A stretch of DNA of 64,000 bases, from the NCBI GenBank assembly GCA_943787985.1, contig CALSOO010000001.1, positions 137,001 through 201,000 on the forward strand, written 5' to 3'. Positions 1-9,343 of this stretch are shown one piece after another; position 1 is the first letter of the stretch, and each line of letters begins with the position of its first letter. Under the pieces are notes generated by a model. The model worked only from the letters and a program-made list of their open reading frames with translations. It was not told where the DNA came from and did no database searches. Position numbers and translations under genes: made by a program. Origin of the DNA: an uncultured Paracoccaceae bacterium (GTDB lineage: Bacteria; Pseudomonadota; Alphaproteobacteria; Rhodobacterales; Rhodobacteraceae).

Positions 1-26
1 ACACGCCCGATGCCATTGAGGTGTAA
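1..26 (+). CDS. possible 3' end of an upstream gene (partial)
   Basis: The first 26 bases can be read as the last codons of a plus-strand gene (ACG CCC GAT GCC ATT GAG GTG TAA, peptide end TPDAIEV). Nothing is left to identify the product. The rest of the 148-base gap before tdm is AT-rich with no other feature I can support. Confidence 0.2.
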
Positions 27-174
27 GTCCCCAGGGTCAGAGACAGAAATTCAGGGGTTCTTGCGACTTTGAGGGATAATAATGCATCTCGTGTCCTTAA
101 ACTTCTTGCGGGGTAGCTTTTCCTAGATATATTCTCAAGATTAAAGTTTTATTCCGCTAGTGCAACTTTCTTGA

Positions 175-2562
175 ATGTCGGACCCGACCATGCTTGATGA
201 AATCTACGCCAAGGTCCAGCCCGGACCACCACGCCCCAGCAAAGTAATTTTGCCCAGTCAGTTCACGCTGCCTCCGGGGATGGAACGCTATAGCGTCGAA
301 GGGGCAGGGGCGATCCTTGTGCCTGTTGAGGCCGGGGACCAGATCACCATCATCAATGACGAAGGCGGACAACGATGCGAGGTGATTGCAGCCGGTAAGG
401 CGGGTAAGATAGACGCAGGCATTCTGGACTCGACGTCTAATGGTCAGGCGGACGGGCTGCGGATGCTTTTGACCAGCGATTATGAGTCCCTGCGCGGGTT
501 GCGCATGGGCTTGGCTTCGCGGGGCATTGATTTGGCGGATGCACCGGCCGTGTGTCTGTTCGGGGCAGGCACTGCAGCCAAAGCCGAGGAAAAATTTAAG
601 GTGACGCGCAAGGGCAATGTGATAATTGCAGCCCCCGGTGATCCAATGGATATCGAGCGCCAAGATACCTGCACCCCGCTGACCGTGATGCTGCAACGCG
701 CCGTGATCAAAACCCATCAGAAGTTTGAGGTGCCTGATCCGCTGGCTGATCCTGTCGACGACATTCGCGTTCATACTCAAACCGCCGAGGCGTTCTTTGT
801 GAAGGCAGGGGATTATATCCAGATCATTGATGTGGATGGTCGACAATGCACAGATTTCGAGTGTTTCAGCGCGCGTAAACTGGACAAGGGCATTGAACAT
901 GCGTTGGACGTCACGACCACGCGCACCTTGATGGGTCATGCCTACCCGATGCCGGGTCTGCACGCGAAATACTATGACCAAGAGATGTTGCCGCTGGTCG
1001 AGGTTGTTCAGGATACTTGCGGACGCCACGATGCCTTTGCGATGGCCTGCACCGAAAAATATTACAACGACATCGGCTATCCGGGCCATGTGAACTGCTC
1101 GACCAACTTTAACACAGCACTTGACCAATTCGGGGTAGCGCCGCGCCGTGGGTGGATGGCGATTAACTTTTTCTTCAACACCTACTTCGATGAACATGGA
1201 GTCCTATACACGGACGAGCCATGGTCGCGCCCGGGTGACTATGTTTTGCTGCGCGCTCTGACCGATATCGTTTGCGTGTCCTCTGCCTGCCCTGATGACA
1301 CGACGTCAGCCAACGGCTGGAACCCCACTGACATTCATGTGCGCACCTATTCTGGTGTCGAGACCTTCCAACGCGCGGTTGCCTATCGCCCCACACCAGA
1401 ATCCGAGCCCAAAATGACAAAACAGACCGGTTTTCATGACAAGTTTGCTGCGCTGACCCGCAACTTTATCGAATATAACGGCTATTGGCTGGCGAACTGT
1501 TTTGCCGAGACAGGGCCGATTGAAGAATACCATGCCTGTCGCCAGAAGGCTGTCATCCTTGATCTTTCCCCGTTGCGAAAGTTCGAAATTACGGGGCCGG
1601 ATGCGGAGGCGCTCTGCCAATATGTTTTTACCCGCAATATGAAGACGTTGGCCATTGGCGGCGTGGTCTATACGGCCATGTGTTACGAACATGGTGGTAT
1701 GATTGATGATGGCACCGTCTTTCGTCTGGGCAAGGACAACTTCCGCTGGATCGGCGGCAACGACTACGGCGGTGAATGGATCCGTGAACAGGCCGAGAAA
1801 CTGGGTTTGAAAGTTCTTGTACGCTCGTCCACCGACCAGTTGCACAACGTTGCTGTGCAAGGACCCGAGAGCCGGGATTTACTGCGTAAAATTACGTGGA
1901 CTGCGCCCCATAACCCTGAATTTGATCAACTGGGGTGGTTCCGGTTTACGCCCGCGCGTCTGAATGACGAGGGCGGCACACCGTTTGTGTTATCGCGGAC
2001 GGGTTATACGGGTGAGTTGGGTTATGAAGTCATGTGCCATCCCAAAGACGCGCCGGAGATTTTCGATGCGATTTGGGAGGCAGGGCAAGAGCATGGCCTC
2101 AAGCCGATGGGCCTTGAGGCGCTGGATATGGTGCGGATCGAGGCCGGTCTGATCTTTGCGGGCTATGACTTTACCGACCAAACAGACCCGTATGAAGCGG
2201 GCATCGGGTTCACTGTCCCGCTCAAGTCCAAGCCGGATGATTTTATCGGTCGCGATGCGTTGATCCGGCGCAAAGAGCACCCGATGCGCAAGCTTGTTGG
2301 CCTTGATATCGACAGCGCCATTGATGTGGGTCACGGCGATTGCATTCATGTGGGACGCGCGCAGATAGGCGAGGTCACCTCGGCCATGCGCTCGCCCTTG
2401 TTGGGCAAGAACATCGCGATGGCGCGCGTGGATGTGGCCCATAGCGCCGTGGGAACCGAACTGGAGATTGGCAAGCTGGATGGGCACCAAAAACGCCTGC
2501 CCGCAGTTGTCCGCCCCGATTTGGCTGGATTCGATCCTACGAAGTCGCGGCCACGCTCATGA
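175..2562 (+). CDS. tdm: trimethylamine N-oxide demethylase Tdm (DUF1989 + GcvT)
   Basis: Cytoplasmic enzyme of 795 residues that cleaves TMAO to dimethylamine and formaldehyde. The N-terminal half (about 20-390) is DUF1989-like. The C-terminal half (about 415-790) is a tetrahydrofolate-binding GcvT/aminomethyltransferase domain, which probably captures the formaldehyde. This DUF1989-GcvT fusion of about 800 residues is characteristic of Tdm. Cysteines at about 282, 292 and 308, in a TCGRHD...ACTEK...NCSTNF stretch, are candidates for the zinc ligands described for this family. The first ATG is used although no strong ribosome site precedes it; ATG at 190 is an alternative. The stop overlaps the next start (ATGA). 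Tmm, the enzyme making its substrate, lies two genes away. Confidence 0.93.
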   Translation: MSDPTMLDEIYAKVQPGPPRPSKVILPSQFTLPPGMERYSVEGAGAILVPVEAGDQITIINDEGGQRCEVIAAGKAGKIDAGILDSTSNGQADGLRMLLTSDYESLRGLRMGLASRGIDLADAPAVCLFGAGTAAKAEEKFKVTRKGNVIIAAPGDPMDIERQDTCTPLTVMLQRAVIKTHQKFEVPDPLADPVDDIRVHTQTAEAFFVKAGDYIQIIDVDGRQCTDFECFSARKLDKGIEHALDVTTTRTLMGHAYPMPGLHAKYYDQEMLPLVEVVQDTCGRHDAFAMACTEKYYNDIGYPGHVNCSTNFNTALDQFGVAPRRGWMAINFFFNTYFDEHGVLYTDEPWSRPGDYVLLRALTDIVCVSSACPDDTTSANGWNPTDIHVRTYSGVETFQRAVAYRPTPESEPKMTKQTGFHDKFAALTRNFIEYNGYWLANCFAETGPIEEYHACRQKAVILDLSPLRKFEITGPDAEALCQYVFTRNMKTLAIGGVVYTAMCYEHGGMIDDGTVFRLGKDNFRWIGGNDYGGEWIREQAEKLGLKVLVRSSTDQLHNVAVQGPESRDLLRKITWTAPHNPEFDQLGWFRFTPARLNDEGGTPFVLSRTGYTGELGYEVMCHPKDAPEIFDAIWEAGQEHGLKPMGLEALDMVRIEAGLIFAGYDFTDQTDPYEAGIGFTVPLKSKPDDFIGRDALIRRKEHPMRKLVGLDIDSAIDVGHGDCIHVGRAQIGEVTSAMRSPLLGKNIAMARVDVAHSAVGTELEIGKLDGHQKRLPAVVRPDLAGFDPTKSRPRS

Positions 2563-2936
2563 TAGCGCGCATCTGCCTTGCGGTGTTGTTGACGGTAGCG
2601 ACGCCTTTGGCTGCGCAATCGGTCAGACTGCAAGCACATGAGATTTCGGCATTGTTGACCAATAACACAGCTGTGGGCGTTTGGGAGGGTGTGGCTTATC
2701 GCCAGTTCTTTGGCGCGGACGGTCGCACGATCTATGCTCAGGCCGAGGCGAAATCTACTGCTGGAAAATGGCGCATCGACGAGACCCGCAACGAATACCA
2801 GAGCATCTGGCCCCGTGATCCTGATTGGCAGGGCTGGTATGTAATGGAGTACGCAGGTGATTTCTATTGGGTGAGCAAGTCGACGCCACCTACACCGTTT
2901 AAGGTGGTTGAAGGTAACCAGCTGGTTGCAGAATGA
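2559..2936 (+). CDS. small secreted protein, unknown function
   Basis: Protein of 125 residues with a clear signal peptide (MIARICLAVLLTVATPLAAQ, cleavage after about residue 20), so periplasmic or secreted. I do not recognise the family. The mature part is polar and aromatic (GVWEGVAYRQFF, WPRDPDWQGWYVMEY) and has no cysteine. The start overlaps the tdm stop by ATGA and the stop overlaps the next start by four bases, so the three genes look translationally coupled. A role linked to TMAO breakdown is only an inference from position. Confidence 0.8.
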   Translation: MIARICLAVLLTVATPLAAQSVRLQAHEISALLTNNTAVGVWEGVAYRQFFGADGRTIYAQAEAKSTAGKWRIDETRNEYQSIWPRDPDWQGWYVMEYAGDFYWVSKSTPPTPFKVVEGNQLVAE

Positions 2937-3373
2937 AGCGGTTTGTCAGCGCAATCTTACTATCATGTGGAATGGCTGGAACTGCGCAAGCTGACGGGTA
3001 TTGTGATCAAATTGATCGCGTCATGGCGCAGGAAGAAGTGAGTGCATTTTCGTTGCCCGCACCGTTTGAGAGCAAAGTGAAATGCCAACTGTCCATGACA
3101 CTCAAAGGCGGCATTGCGCATCATTGCGGCTGGCCATTTGCGTTTCGCACAAGCGAGGCCCGTGCCGCGTTTGAAGCGATGCTAGACTCGGTCAAAGAAT
3201 GCATGGGCGAAGGGGCTGAGGTCACCACAGATTTGGGTGCGAACCACCCCGACACATATGACCTCAAGACGTTTCATACTGAATCCGGAACGGTGAGAGT
3301 TTCGCTGAAGGACAAAGGGGCATTACAGCAGACCTATGTTTTCTTGCGGATAGAGAAGGCGCCAGCGCAATAG
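2933..3373 (+). CDS. small secreted cysteine-containing protein, unknown function
   Basis: Protein of 146 residues. The N-terminus (MKRFVSAILLSCGMAGTAQA) is a signal peptide. The mature chain has four cysteines (YC, KC, HHC, EC) that could form two periplasmic disulfides. No family is recognised. It overlaps the preceding secreted-protein gene (ATGA) and is the last gene of the tdm transcription unit. It converges on tmm with only 19 bases between stops. Confidence 0.8.
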   Translation: MKRFVSAILLSCGMAGTAQADGYCDQIDRVMAQEEVSAFSLPAPFESKVKCQLSMTLKGGIAHHCGWPFAFRTSEARAAFEAMLDSVKECMGEGAEVTTDLGANHPDTYDLKTFHTESGTVRVSLKDKGALQQTYVFLRIEKAPAQ

Positions 3374-3392
3374 TACCACGCTGGCCCCGGAT

Positions 3393-4727
3393 TTAGTTTT
3401 TCAGGTAGACTTCAAGACTGTCATCCAAGGCATCTTTCCATTCGGTATGGTGCTTTGGGGCCATCGTTCCTGTGATTACAGAGGCATATGCATTGTCGCG
3501 GAAGGTCATGATATTTTTGACTTTATGGCCTTTCCAGGCCTTGAAAGCCTGACAGGCACCTTCAACGTCAAAGCTTGGATAGTCGGTCTCTTCCATCAGC
3601 TCTTTGGTGTAATCGCCCTGATACCAGATACAGCCGTAGTCATCGGTCAGCGCGTCTTCGCGGGCAATGCGGTCGTCGATATCCGCCTGCATATCCGAAT
3701 GTGAAGGCACGTCGATACGCCCCATAATCACGTCACGCGCCCACCATGCTTGAACATCAAACATGTTGAAGGTGAACCACTGGTCCTGCATTCCCAGATA
3801 GAAGATGTTGGGATTGTTGATCCATGCCACACCTTTGTAGAGGTCGCTGGACGCCAGCCGATTGGCAGTCTTCAGCCGCAGGGTGTCGGCCATAAACGGG
3901 AAGTGGTGCTTATAACCAGTGCAGAGGATGATCGCATCTACATCGCGGGTCGTGCCGTCCTTGAAGTGCGCAGTGTTGCCAACGACTTTTGTCAGCAAAG
4001 GGACCTCGGCCCAATTGTCGGGCCAGTCATATCCCATAGCGGCCGTGCGGTGGCTGACGGTTATGGATTTAGCACCGTATTTCCAACATTGACTGCCGAT
4101 GTCCTCGGCGGAATAGGATGTTCCGATCAGCAACAAATCTTGGTCTTTGAATTCCATCGCATCGCGGAAATCATGGGCGTGCAGGACGCGGCCCTTGAAG
4201 CTGTCAAAGCCCTCGAATTCTGGGACATTTGGTGTGGAGAAGTGACCAGAGGCGCAGATGACGTGGTCGAAGGTTTCCTCATATTCGCGGTCTTCGGGAA
4301 GGTTGCGGACTTTGACAGTGAACTTGTCCCCATCTTCCTCAACGCTGCGCACAACCGTCTCAAAGCGGATCATGTCGCGCACGCCAGCCTTTTTGACGCG
4401 CCCTTCGATGTAATCAAACAGCACGGCGCGGGGCGGGTAGCTGGCAATCTGTTTGCCGAAATGTTCCTCGAATGAATAATCCGCAAATTCCAGACCCTCT
4501 TTTGGTCCATTCGACCAAAGGTAGCGATACATAGATCCGTGCACCGGCTCCCCATATTGATCTACACCGGTACGCCACGTGTAGTTCCAAAGCCCGCCCC
4601 AGTTCGATTGCTTTTCAAAGCAAACAACTTCGGGAATATCCGCGCCGTTTTCTTTGGCCGATTGAAACGCCCGCAGTTGGGCAAGACCGGAGGGGCCGGC
4701 ACCAATTATGGCTACACGTTTGGTCAT
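3393..4727 (-). CDS. tmm: trimethylamine monooxygenase (flavin-containing) Tmm
   Basis: Bacterial FMO of 444 residues that oxidises trimethylamine to TMAO with NADPH and O2. Visible motifs are the FAD-binding GAGPSG at residues 9-14, the FMO fingerprint [11 protein letters not shown] in the middle, and the NADPH-binding segment [13 protein letters not shown]. Length and motif order match characterised roseobacter and Methylocella Tmm proteins. A good ribosome site (AAGGAG) precedes ATG. It lies downstream of gmaS on the same strand, 55 bases away, and is probably co-transcribed with mgsABC-gmaS. Substrate choice (TMA rather than another amine or indole) is inferred from the neighbouring pathway genes. 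Confidence 0.95.
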   Translation of the reverse strand: MTKRVAIIGAGPSGLAQLRAFQSAKENGADIPEVVCFEKQSNWGGLWNYTWRTGVDQYGEPVHGSMYRYLWSNGPKEGLEFADYSFEEHFGKQIASYPPRAVLFDYIEGRVKKAGVRDMIRFETVVRSVEEDGDKFTVKVRNLPEDREYEETFDHVICASGHFSTPNVPEFEGFDSFKGRVLHAHDFRDAMEFKDQDLLLIGTSYSAEDIGSQCWKYGAKSITVSHRTAAMGYDWPDNWAEVPLLTKVVGNTAHFKDGTTRDVDAIILCTGYKHHFPFMADTLRLKTANRLASSDLYKGVAWINNPNIFYLGMQDQWFTFNMFDVQAWWARDVIMGRIDVPSHSDMQADIDDRIAREDALTDDYGCIWYQGDYTKELMEETDYPSFDVEGACQAFKAWKGHKVKNIMTFRDNAYASVITGTMAPKHHTEWKDALDDSLEVYLKN

Positions 4728-4782
4728 GAAGTATCTCCTTTAGGGCAGGATAGTGGACAGACGTATCTGCCCACCCTTGGTG

Positions 4783-6111
4783 TTAGATATCCAGCGTGTT
4801 GTCTTTTTCCCATTGGCTGAAATGGGATGTGAAGTCGTTCCATTCCTGCATCTTCATCTTGAGGTAGGCGTTCGAGAATTCCTCCCCCATTGCCGCCTTC
4901 AGGCCTTCGTCTGCATCATAAGCGCGCATGGCGTCCAGCATGTTGAGCGGCAGCTTCGGGGCGTCGGTGATCGTATGGCCCTCTGCGTACATATCAATGT
5001 CATGACGCTTGCCAGGGTCTGCCTTGGAACGGATGCCCGAAAGGCCCGCTGCGATGATCACCGCCTGTAGCAGATATGGGTTCACCGCACCGTCGGGCAA
5101 ACGAAGCTCGAAACGACCGGGGCCGGGGACGCGTACCATATGGGTGCGGTTGTTGCCTGTCCATGTGACCGTATTTGGGGCCCACGTCGCACCTGATATG
5201 GTGCGTGGTGCGTTGATGCGTTTGTAGCTGTTCACCGTGGGGTTGGTGATTGCCGCAAGTGCCGAGGCGTGTTTCATAATGCCGCCAAGGAAGTGTTTGC
5301 CACGCTCCGAGAGGCCCATTTCGCCGGTTTGGCCCGTTCCTTCGCCTGCGAACACGTTGGTCTTGGATTCGTCTCCGGGGGCGTCCCAGACCGAGATGTG
5401 GGCGTGGCAGCCGTTGCCTGTCAGGCCCTCAATGGGCTTGGGCATAAAGGTCGCGCGGTAGCCATGTTTCTCGGCGACGCATTTGACCATGAACTTGAAA
5501 AAGCTATGCTTGTCAGCGGTTTTGAGAGCATCATCAAAGTCCCAGTTCATCTCCCACTGGCCGTTGGCGTCCTCGTGGTCGTTCTGGTAGGCGCCCCAAC
5601 CCATCTCTAGCATATAATCGCTGATCTCACGGATCACATCCAGGCGACGCATGAAAGCTTGTTGGTCGTAGCACGGCTTGGCAGCGGTATCGAATGCGTC
5701 ACTGATCTGGTCGCCAGCAGGGGTGAGCAGGAAGAACTCGGCCTCGATGCCCGTCTTGACGTGCATGCCTTCCTCGGCGGCTTCATCAATCAGTTTGCGC
5801 AGGACATTGCGTGGGGCTTGGGCGACGTCTTGGCCCTCCATCACGCAATTTCCGGGAACCCAAGCGATCTCTTTGTTCCAAGGGAGGATGATCACGGCCT
5901 CAGGGTCGGGCACGGCCAGCATGTCGGGGTGGGCTGGGGTGAGGTCGAGCCATGTGGCGAACCCAGCAAAGCCAGCGCCGTCTTCTTGCATGTCTGCGAT
6001 GGCGCGTGCTGGCACCAGTTTGGCGCGCTGTCCACCAAAGAGGTCGGTGAAAGAGATCATGAAATACTTTACGCCGTTATCTTCGGCGAATTTTGCGAGG
6101 TCAGTTGCCAT
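4783..6111 (-). CDS. gmaS: gamma-glutamylmethylamide synthetase GmaS
   Basis: Glutamine synthetase-family ligase of 442 residues that joins methylamine to glutamate using ATP. GS landmarks include the catalytic-face motif GIEAEFFLL, NGCHAHIS (ATP/ammonium site) and NNRTHMVRVPGPGRFELRLP near the glutamate site. It is shorter than, and different from, the nitrogen-assimilating GlnA. Position directly after mgsABC and before tmm identifies it as GmaS. ATG is preceded by AGGGA at about 8 bases. It supplies gamma-glutamylmethylamide to MgsABC. Confidence 0.94.
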   Translation of the reverse strand: MATDLAKFAEDNGVKYFMISFTDLFGGQRAKLVPARAIADMQEDGAGFAGFATWLDLTPAHPDMLAVPDPEAVIILPWNKEIAWVPGNCVMEGQDVAQAPRNVLRKLIDEAAEEGMHVKTGIEAEFFLLTPAGDQISDAFDTAAKPCYDQQAFMRRLDVIREISDYMLEMGWGAYQNDHEDANGQWEMNWDFDDALKTADKHSFFKFMVKCVAEKHGYRATFMPKPIEGLTGNGCHAHISVWDAPGDESKTNVFAGEGTGQTGEMGLSERGKHFLGGIMKHASALAAITNPTVNSYKRINAPRTISGATWAPNTVTWTGNNRTHMVRVPGPGRFELRLPDGAVNPYLLQAVIIAAGLSGIRSKADPGKRHDIDMYAEGHTITDAPKLPLNMLDAMRAYDADEGLKAAMGEEFSNAYLKMKMQEWNDFTSHFSQWEKDNTLDI

Positions 6112-6183
6112 GTGAAGTGTCCCTGTCGTTTTGAAGAAAGGGCGCGTGCCATGTGCTGGCCGCGCCCTGATATTTAGATTTAA

Positions 6184-7521
6184 TTAGAAGCCAGTGCCGG
6201 GCTTGCCGGGATACCAGTCGGTGCCAGCCAGTGGTACGCGCGCCATTGCAGCGGCTTCCATTGTGAGGGCAACAAGGTCCTCGGGCTCAAGATTGTGGAG
6301 GTGGTTTTTGCCACACGCCCGCGCAATGGTTTGCGCCTCAAGCGTCATTACCTTGAGGTAGTTTTTCAAACGACGGCCGCCCTCAATCGGGTCAAAGCGC
6401 TTCATCAGCTCTGGGTCTTGGGTGGTTATGCCTGCGGGATCGCGGCCTTCGTGCCAGTCATCATATGCACCGGCTGTTGTGCCCAGTTCGTTATACTCGG
6501 CCTCATACTTTGGATCGTTGTCCCCCAAAGCAATCAGAGCGGCGGTGCCGATCGCAACAGCGTCTGCACCAAGCGCCATGGCCTTAGCCACATCCGCGCC
6601 TGAACGGATACCACCAGACAAGATGAGCTGCACTTTGCGGTGCATGCCAAGGTCTTGCAGCGCTTGAACCGCAGGGCGCACGATTGCCAGCGTTGGTTGG
6701 CCAACGTGTTCGATGAACACATCCTGAGTTGCTGCAGTGCCGCCTTGCATGCCATCCAGAACGACCGCATCCGCGCCCGCTTTGATCGCAAGGGTCGTGT
6801 CAAAATAGGGACGTGCGCCTGCGACTTTCACATAAATCGGAACTTTCCAGCCAGTGATTTCGCGCAGCTCGAGGATTTTGATCTCAAGATCATCGGGGCC
6901 GGTCCAGTCAGGATGGCGACAGGCCGAGCGTTGGTCGATGCCTTTGGGCAGGTTGCGCATGTGCGCTACGCGGTCGCTGATCTTTTGACCCAGCAACATG
7001 CCGCCGCCGCCCGGCTTTGCGCCTTGACCCACGACGATCTCAATCGCGTCTGCTTTGCGCAGGTCATCAGGGTTCATGCCATAACGGGAGGGCAGGTATT
7101 GATAGACCAGCTTGTTGGAGTGCCCGCGTTCCTCGGGAGTCATGCCGCCGTCACCTGTGGTGGTGGACGTGCCAGCAGCGGATGCGCCGCGCCCCAAAGC
7201 CTCTTTAGCAGGACCAGACAACGCGCCAAAGGACATGCCAGCGATGGTGATCGGGATATCCAGCTCGATCGGGTTTTCGGCGTGCAAGCCACCAATGGTT
7301 ACATTGGTTTCGCATTTCTCGCGGTAGCCTTCGAGCGGGTAGCGTGAGATCGAAGCCCCCATGAACAGCAGATCATCAAAGCTGGGGACTTTGCGTTTCG
7401 CGCCGCCCCCTCGGATGTCATAAATGCCTGTGGCTGCCGCACGGCGAATGTCGCTGTTGACGTCGGCAGTAAAGGTCGCCGATTGGCGTGGCGTGGTGGT
7501 CGGGATCTTTGCGTCAGTCAT
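6184..7521 (-). CDS. mgsC: N-methylglutamate synthase subunit C (FMN/glutamate synthase-like)
   Basis: Protein of 445 residues resembling the FMN-binding, synthase part of the glutamate synthase large chain. A TIM-barrel region runs from about residue 95 to 370, with PIYVKVAGARPYFDTTLAIKAG, VVLDGMQGG and LILSGGIRSGADVAKAMALGA. With MgsA and MgsB it makes N-methylglutamate. Where the classical enzyme has its iron-sulfur cysteines (CHTGKCP-like), this protein reads YDDWHEGRDPAGITTQ, so the cluster ligands seem absent. It is separated by 11 bases from mgsB; ATG is preceded by AAGGGA. Confidence 0.92.
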   Translation of the reverse strand: MTDAKIPTTTPRQSATFTADVNSDIRRAAATGIYDIRGGGAKRKVPSFDDLLFMGASISRYPLEGYREKCETNVTIGGLHAENPIELDIPITIAGMSFGALSGPAKEALGRGASAAGTSTTTGDGGMTPEERGHSNKLVYQYLPSRYGMNPDDLRKADAIEIVVGQGAKPGGGGMLLGQKISDRVAHMRNLPKGIDQRSACRHPDWTGPDDLEIKILELREITGWKVPIYVKVAGARPYFDTTLAIKAGADAVVLDGMQGGTAATQDVFIEHVGQPTLAIVRPAVQALQDLGMHRKVQLILSGGIRSGADVAKAMALGADAVAIGTAALIALGDNDPKYEAEYNELGTTAGAYDDWHEGRDPAGITTQDPELMKRFDPIEGGRRLKNYLKVMTLEAQTIARACGKNHLHNLEPEDLVALTMEAAAMARVPLAGTDWYPGKPGTGF

Positions 7522-7532
7522 TTCAATATCCC

Positions 7533-8216
7533 TTAATACGCAGCAGCGTTATCGACGTCGAAGTTATAAAGGTTGCGGGCAGAACCGTAGCGCGTGAAGT
7601 CGGCGGGATCCGCATCAATTTCGGCCTCTTTCAGGAGGTTGGTGAGGATTTCAATGTGCTCGGGGCGCATTTCCTTCTTTTCGCAATCGGCACCAAGGCT
7701 TTTGACCGTCCCGCGCACGAAGAAACGTGCCTCATAGCAGCTGTCCCCCAGCGCGTCGCCCGCATCACCGCAAACCACAAGGTTGCCCGATTGGCCCATA
7801 AAGGCGCTCATGTGGCCGATGTTGCCCTGAACGACGATGTTCACGCCTTTCATTGAAATGCCGCATCGCGAAGAGGCATTGCCTTTGACCACGATCAAAC
7901 CGCCGTGACCTGTGGCACCCAAGTATTGGCTGGCGTCGCCTTCGATCACAATCTTGCCGGACATAATGTTCTCACCGGTGCCCGGACCTGCCGAACCATC
8001 GATGTTTACTGTCGCTTGTTGGTTCATGCCGCCGCAATAGTAACCGGTTGAACCTTTGACGGTGACCTCAATCGGGGCGTCCAAGCCGCAAGCAATGGCG
8101 TGTGCGCCGCGTGCGTTGGTGATCTCCCAAACTGTTTGGTTGGTGTCGGCTGCTTGTGCGTGCAACATCTTGTTGGTCTCGCGCAGGCCTACTTCGGTAA
8201 GGTCGATTGTTTGCAT
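7533..8216 (-). CDS. mgsB: N-methylglutamate synthase subunit B (GXGXG domain)
   Basis: Protein of 227 residues matching the C-terminal GXGXG beta-helix domain of the glutamate synthase large subunit. It shows repeated short glycine turns (GAHAIACGLDA, GSTGYYCGGMNQQA, GDASQYLGATGHGG, GNIGHMSAFMGQSG). It is a non-catalytic structural subunit linking the amidotransferase (MgsA) and FMN (MgsC) parts, which are one polypeptide in GltB but three genes here. The start directly abuts the mgsA stop with no spacer. Confidence 0.92.
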   Translation of the reverse strand: MQTIDLTEVGLRETNKMLHAQAADTNQTVWEITNARGAHAIACGLDAPIEVTVKGSTGYYCGGMNQQATVNIDGSAGPGTGENIMSGKIVIEGDASQYLGATGHGGLIVVKGNASSRCGISMKGVNIVVQGNIGHMSAFMGQSGNLVVCGDAGDALGDSCYEARFFVRGTVKSLGADCEKKEMRPEHIEILTNLLKEAEIDADPADFTRYGSARNLYNFDVDNAAAY

Positions 8217-9146
8217 TTATGCTGCTTTCTCTTGCGCCGTAGGGGCAGCGTTGTGGGACCAGAAATACACGGTGGCGGGCTCGGGTTCCCAAACACGGGC
8301 GTCCTCGATCCCGGGCAGGTTGACGAGCGCACGATACTCGGAGCCAAAGGCCACGTATTGATCGGTTTCAGCCATCACTGCAGGTTTGCAGGCGATCGGG
8401 TCACGGACAACGCCAAAGCCGTCTTTGGTGCCAACAACAAAGGTGAAAAACCCGTCCAGATCATCAAGGCTGGATTCCAGAGCCTCACCCAAAGTTGCGC
8501 CGTTTTGCATCTGCCATGTGAGGTAGGCGGCACCGACTTCGGTGTCATTCTCTGTTTCAATGTGGATGCCGTCACGGCGCAGTTTGCGGCGCAACGAGTT
8601 GTGGTTGGAGAGCGATCCGTTGTGCACAAGGCACTGGTCCGGGCCTGTGTTGAAGGGGTGCGCGCCCATGGTGGTTACCGCAGATTCGGTGGCCATGCGG
8701 GTATGCCCAATTCCATGGCTACCCGTCATGGAACTGACGGCGAATCGCTGTGCAACATCCCTGGGTAGACCCACTTCTTTGTAAATTTCCAGCGACTCAC
8801 CATGGCTCATGACGCGCACGTCCGGTCTGACTTCGGTCAGAACGGCCCGAGCCGTGGCGATCTGATCAGCCTGCATTTCGAGCACCGCGTGGGTATCGTT
8901 GACCCGCATCGCCACCTTGCCTTTGACCCGTTTGCGAATGTCATTTTCAAGCTTGTCAAAGTCTTCGGCAGGGGTGTCGGACTGTACCGTTAATTTTGCA
9001 TATCCCTCTGAGCTTCCACCATAAATTGCGATTCCCGCACTGTCGGGCCCGCGATCGGTCATGGTGATCAACATATCTGTCAGCATTGCGCCAAGTTGCG
9101 GCTCAAGAGATTTGTCTTTTAGAAAAAGTCCTACGATGCCGCACAT
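8217..9146 (-). CDS. mgsA: N-methylglutamate synthase subunit A (class II glutamine amidotransferase)
   Basis: Protein of 309 residues with an N-terminal nucleophile (Ntn) amidotransferase fold. Cys2 directly after the start (MCGIVGLF) is the expected catalytic residue. Further class II motifs are GIGHTRMATES and HPFNTGPDQCLVHNGSLSNHNSLR. It probably releases methylamine from gamma-glutamylmethylamide and passes it to MgsC. It is the first gene of the mgsABC-gmaS-tmm unit. A ribosome site (AGGGAG) precedes ATG, and the upstream region is shared with the divergent amt. Confidence 0.93.
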   Translation of the reverse strand: MCGIVGLFLKDKSLEPQLGAMLTDMLITMTDRGPDSAGIAIYGGSSEGYAKLTVQSDTPAEDFDKLENDIRKRVKGKVAMRVNDTHAVLEMQADQIATARAVLTEVRPDVRVMSHGESLEIYKEVGLPRDVAQRFAVSSMTGSHGIGHTRMATESAVTTMGAHPFNTGPDQCLVHNGSLSNHNSLRRKLRRDGIHIETENDTEVGAAYLTWQMQNGATLGEALESSLDDLDGFFTFVVGTKDGFGVVRDPIACKPAVMAETDQYVAFGSEYRALVNLPGIEDARVWEPEPATVYFWSHNAAPTAQEKAA

Positions 9147-9343
9147 GGCTGTGGCTCCCTAACAATGTTCAAAACGTTCCGACTCAAACGCTAGCACCAA
9201 ACATTTCTCCGCTCAACCACTGGGAAACTTTTTTTCACCTGTGTAAAAAAAAGTGTAGGCAGATTGCTATTCTCGTGGTTCATTTCGGGCTAACGTCGTG
9301 CGGTATACATCGGCGTACAAAAGCTAACAGCTACAGGGGAGCC
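9147..9343. promoter_or_regulatory. divergent control region mgsA/amt with paired A-tract element
   Basis: The 197-base divergent spacer contains an imperfect dyad at 9229-9250: seven Ts, then CACCTGTG, then T and a run of eight As. Read on the minus strand its left arm is GTG-A7-GTTT, similar to A7 elements before dmmD and mgdA. AGGGGAG at 9335-9341 is the amt ribosome site. I found no convincing sigma-54 promoter here. Confidence 0.45.

Noticed and set aside
9147..9343. Sigma-54 (NtrA) promoter before amt
   Set aside because: No GG-N10-GC element with good flanks was found in this spacer.
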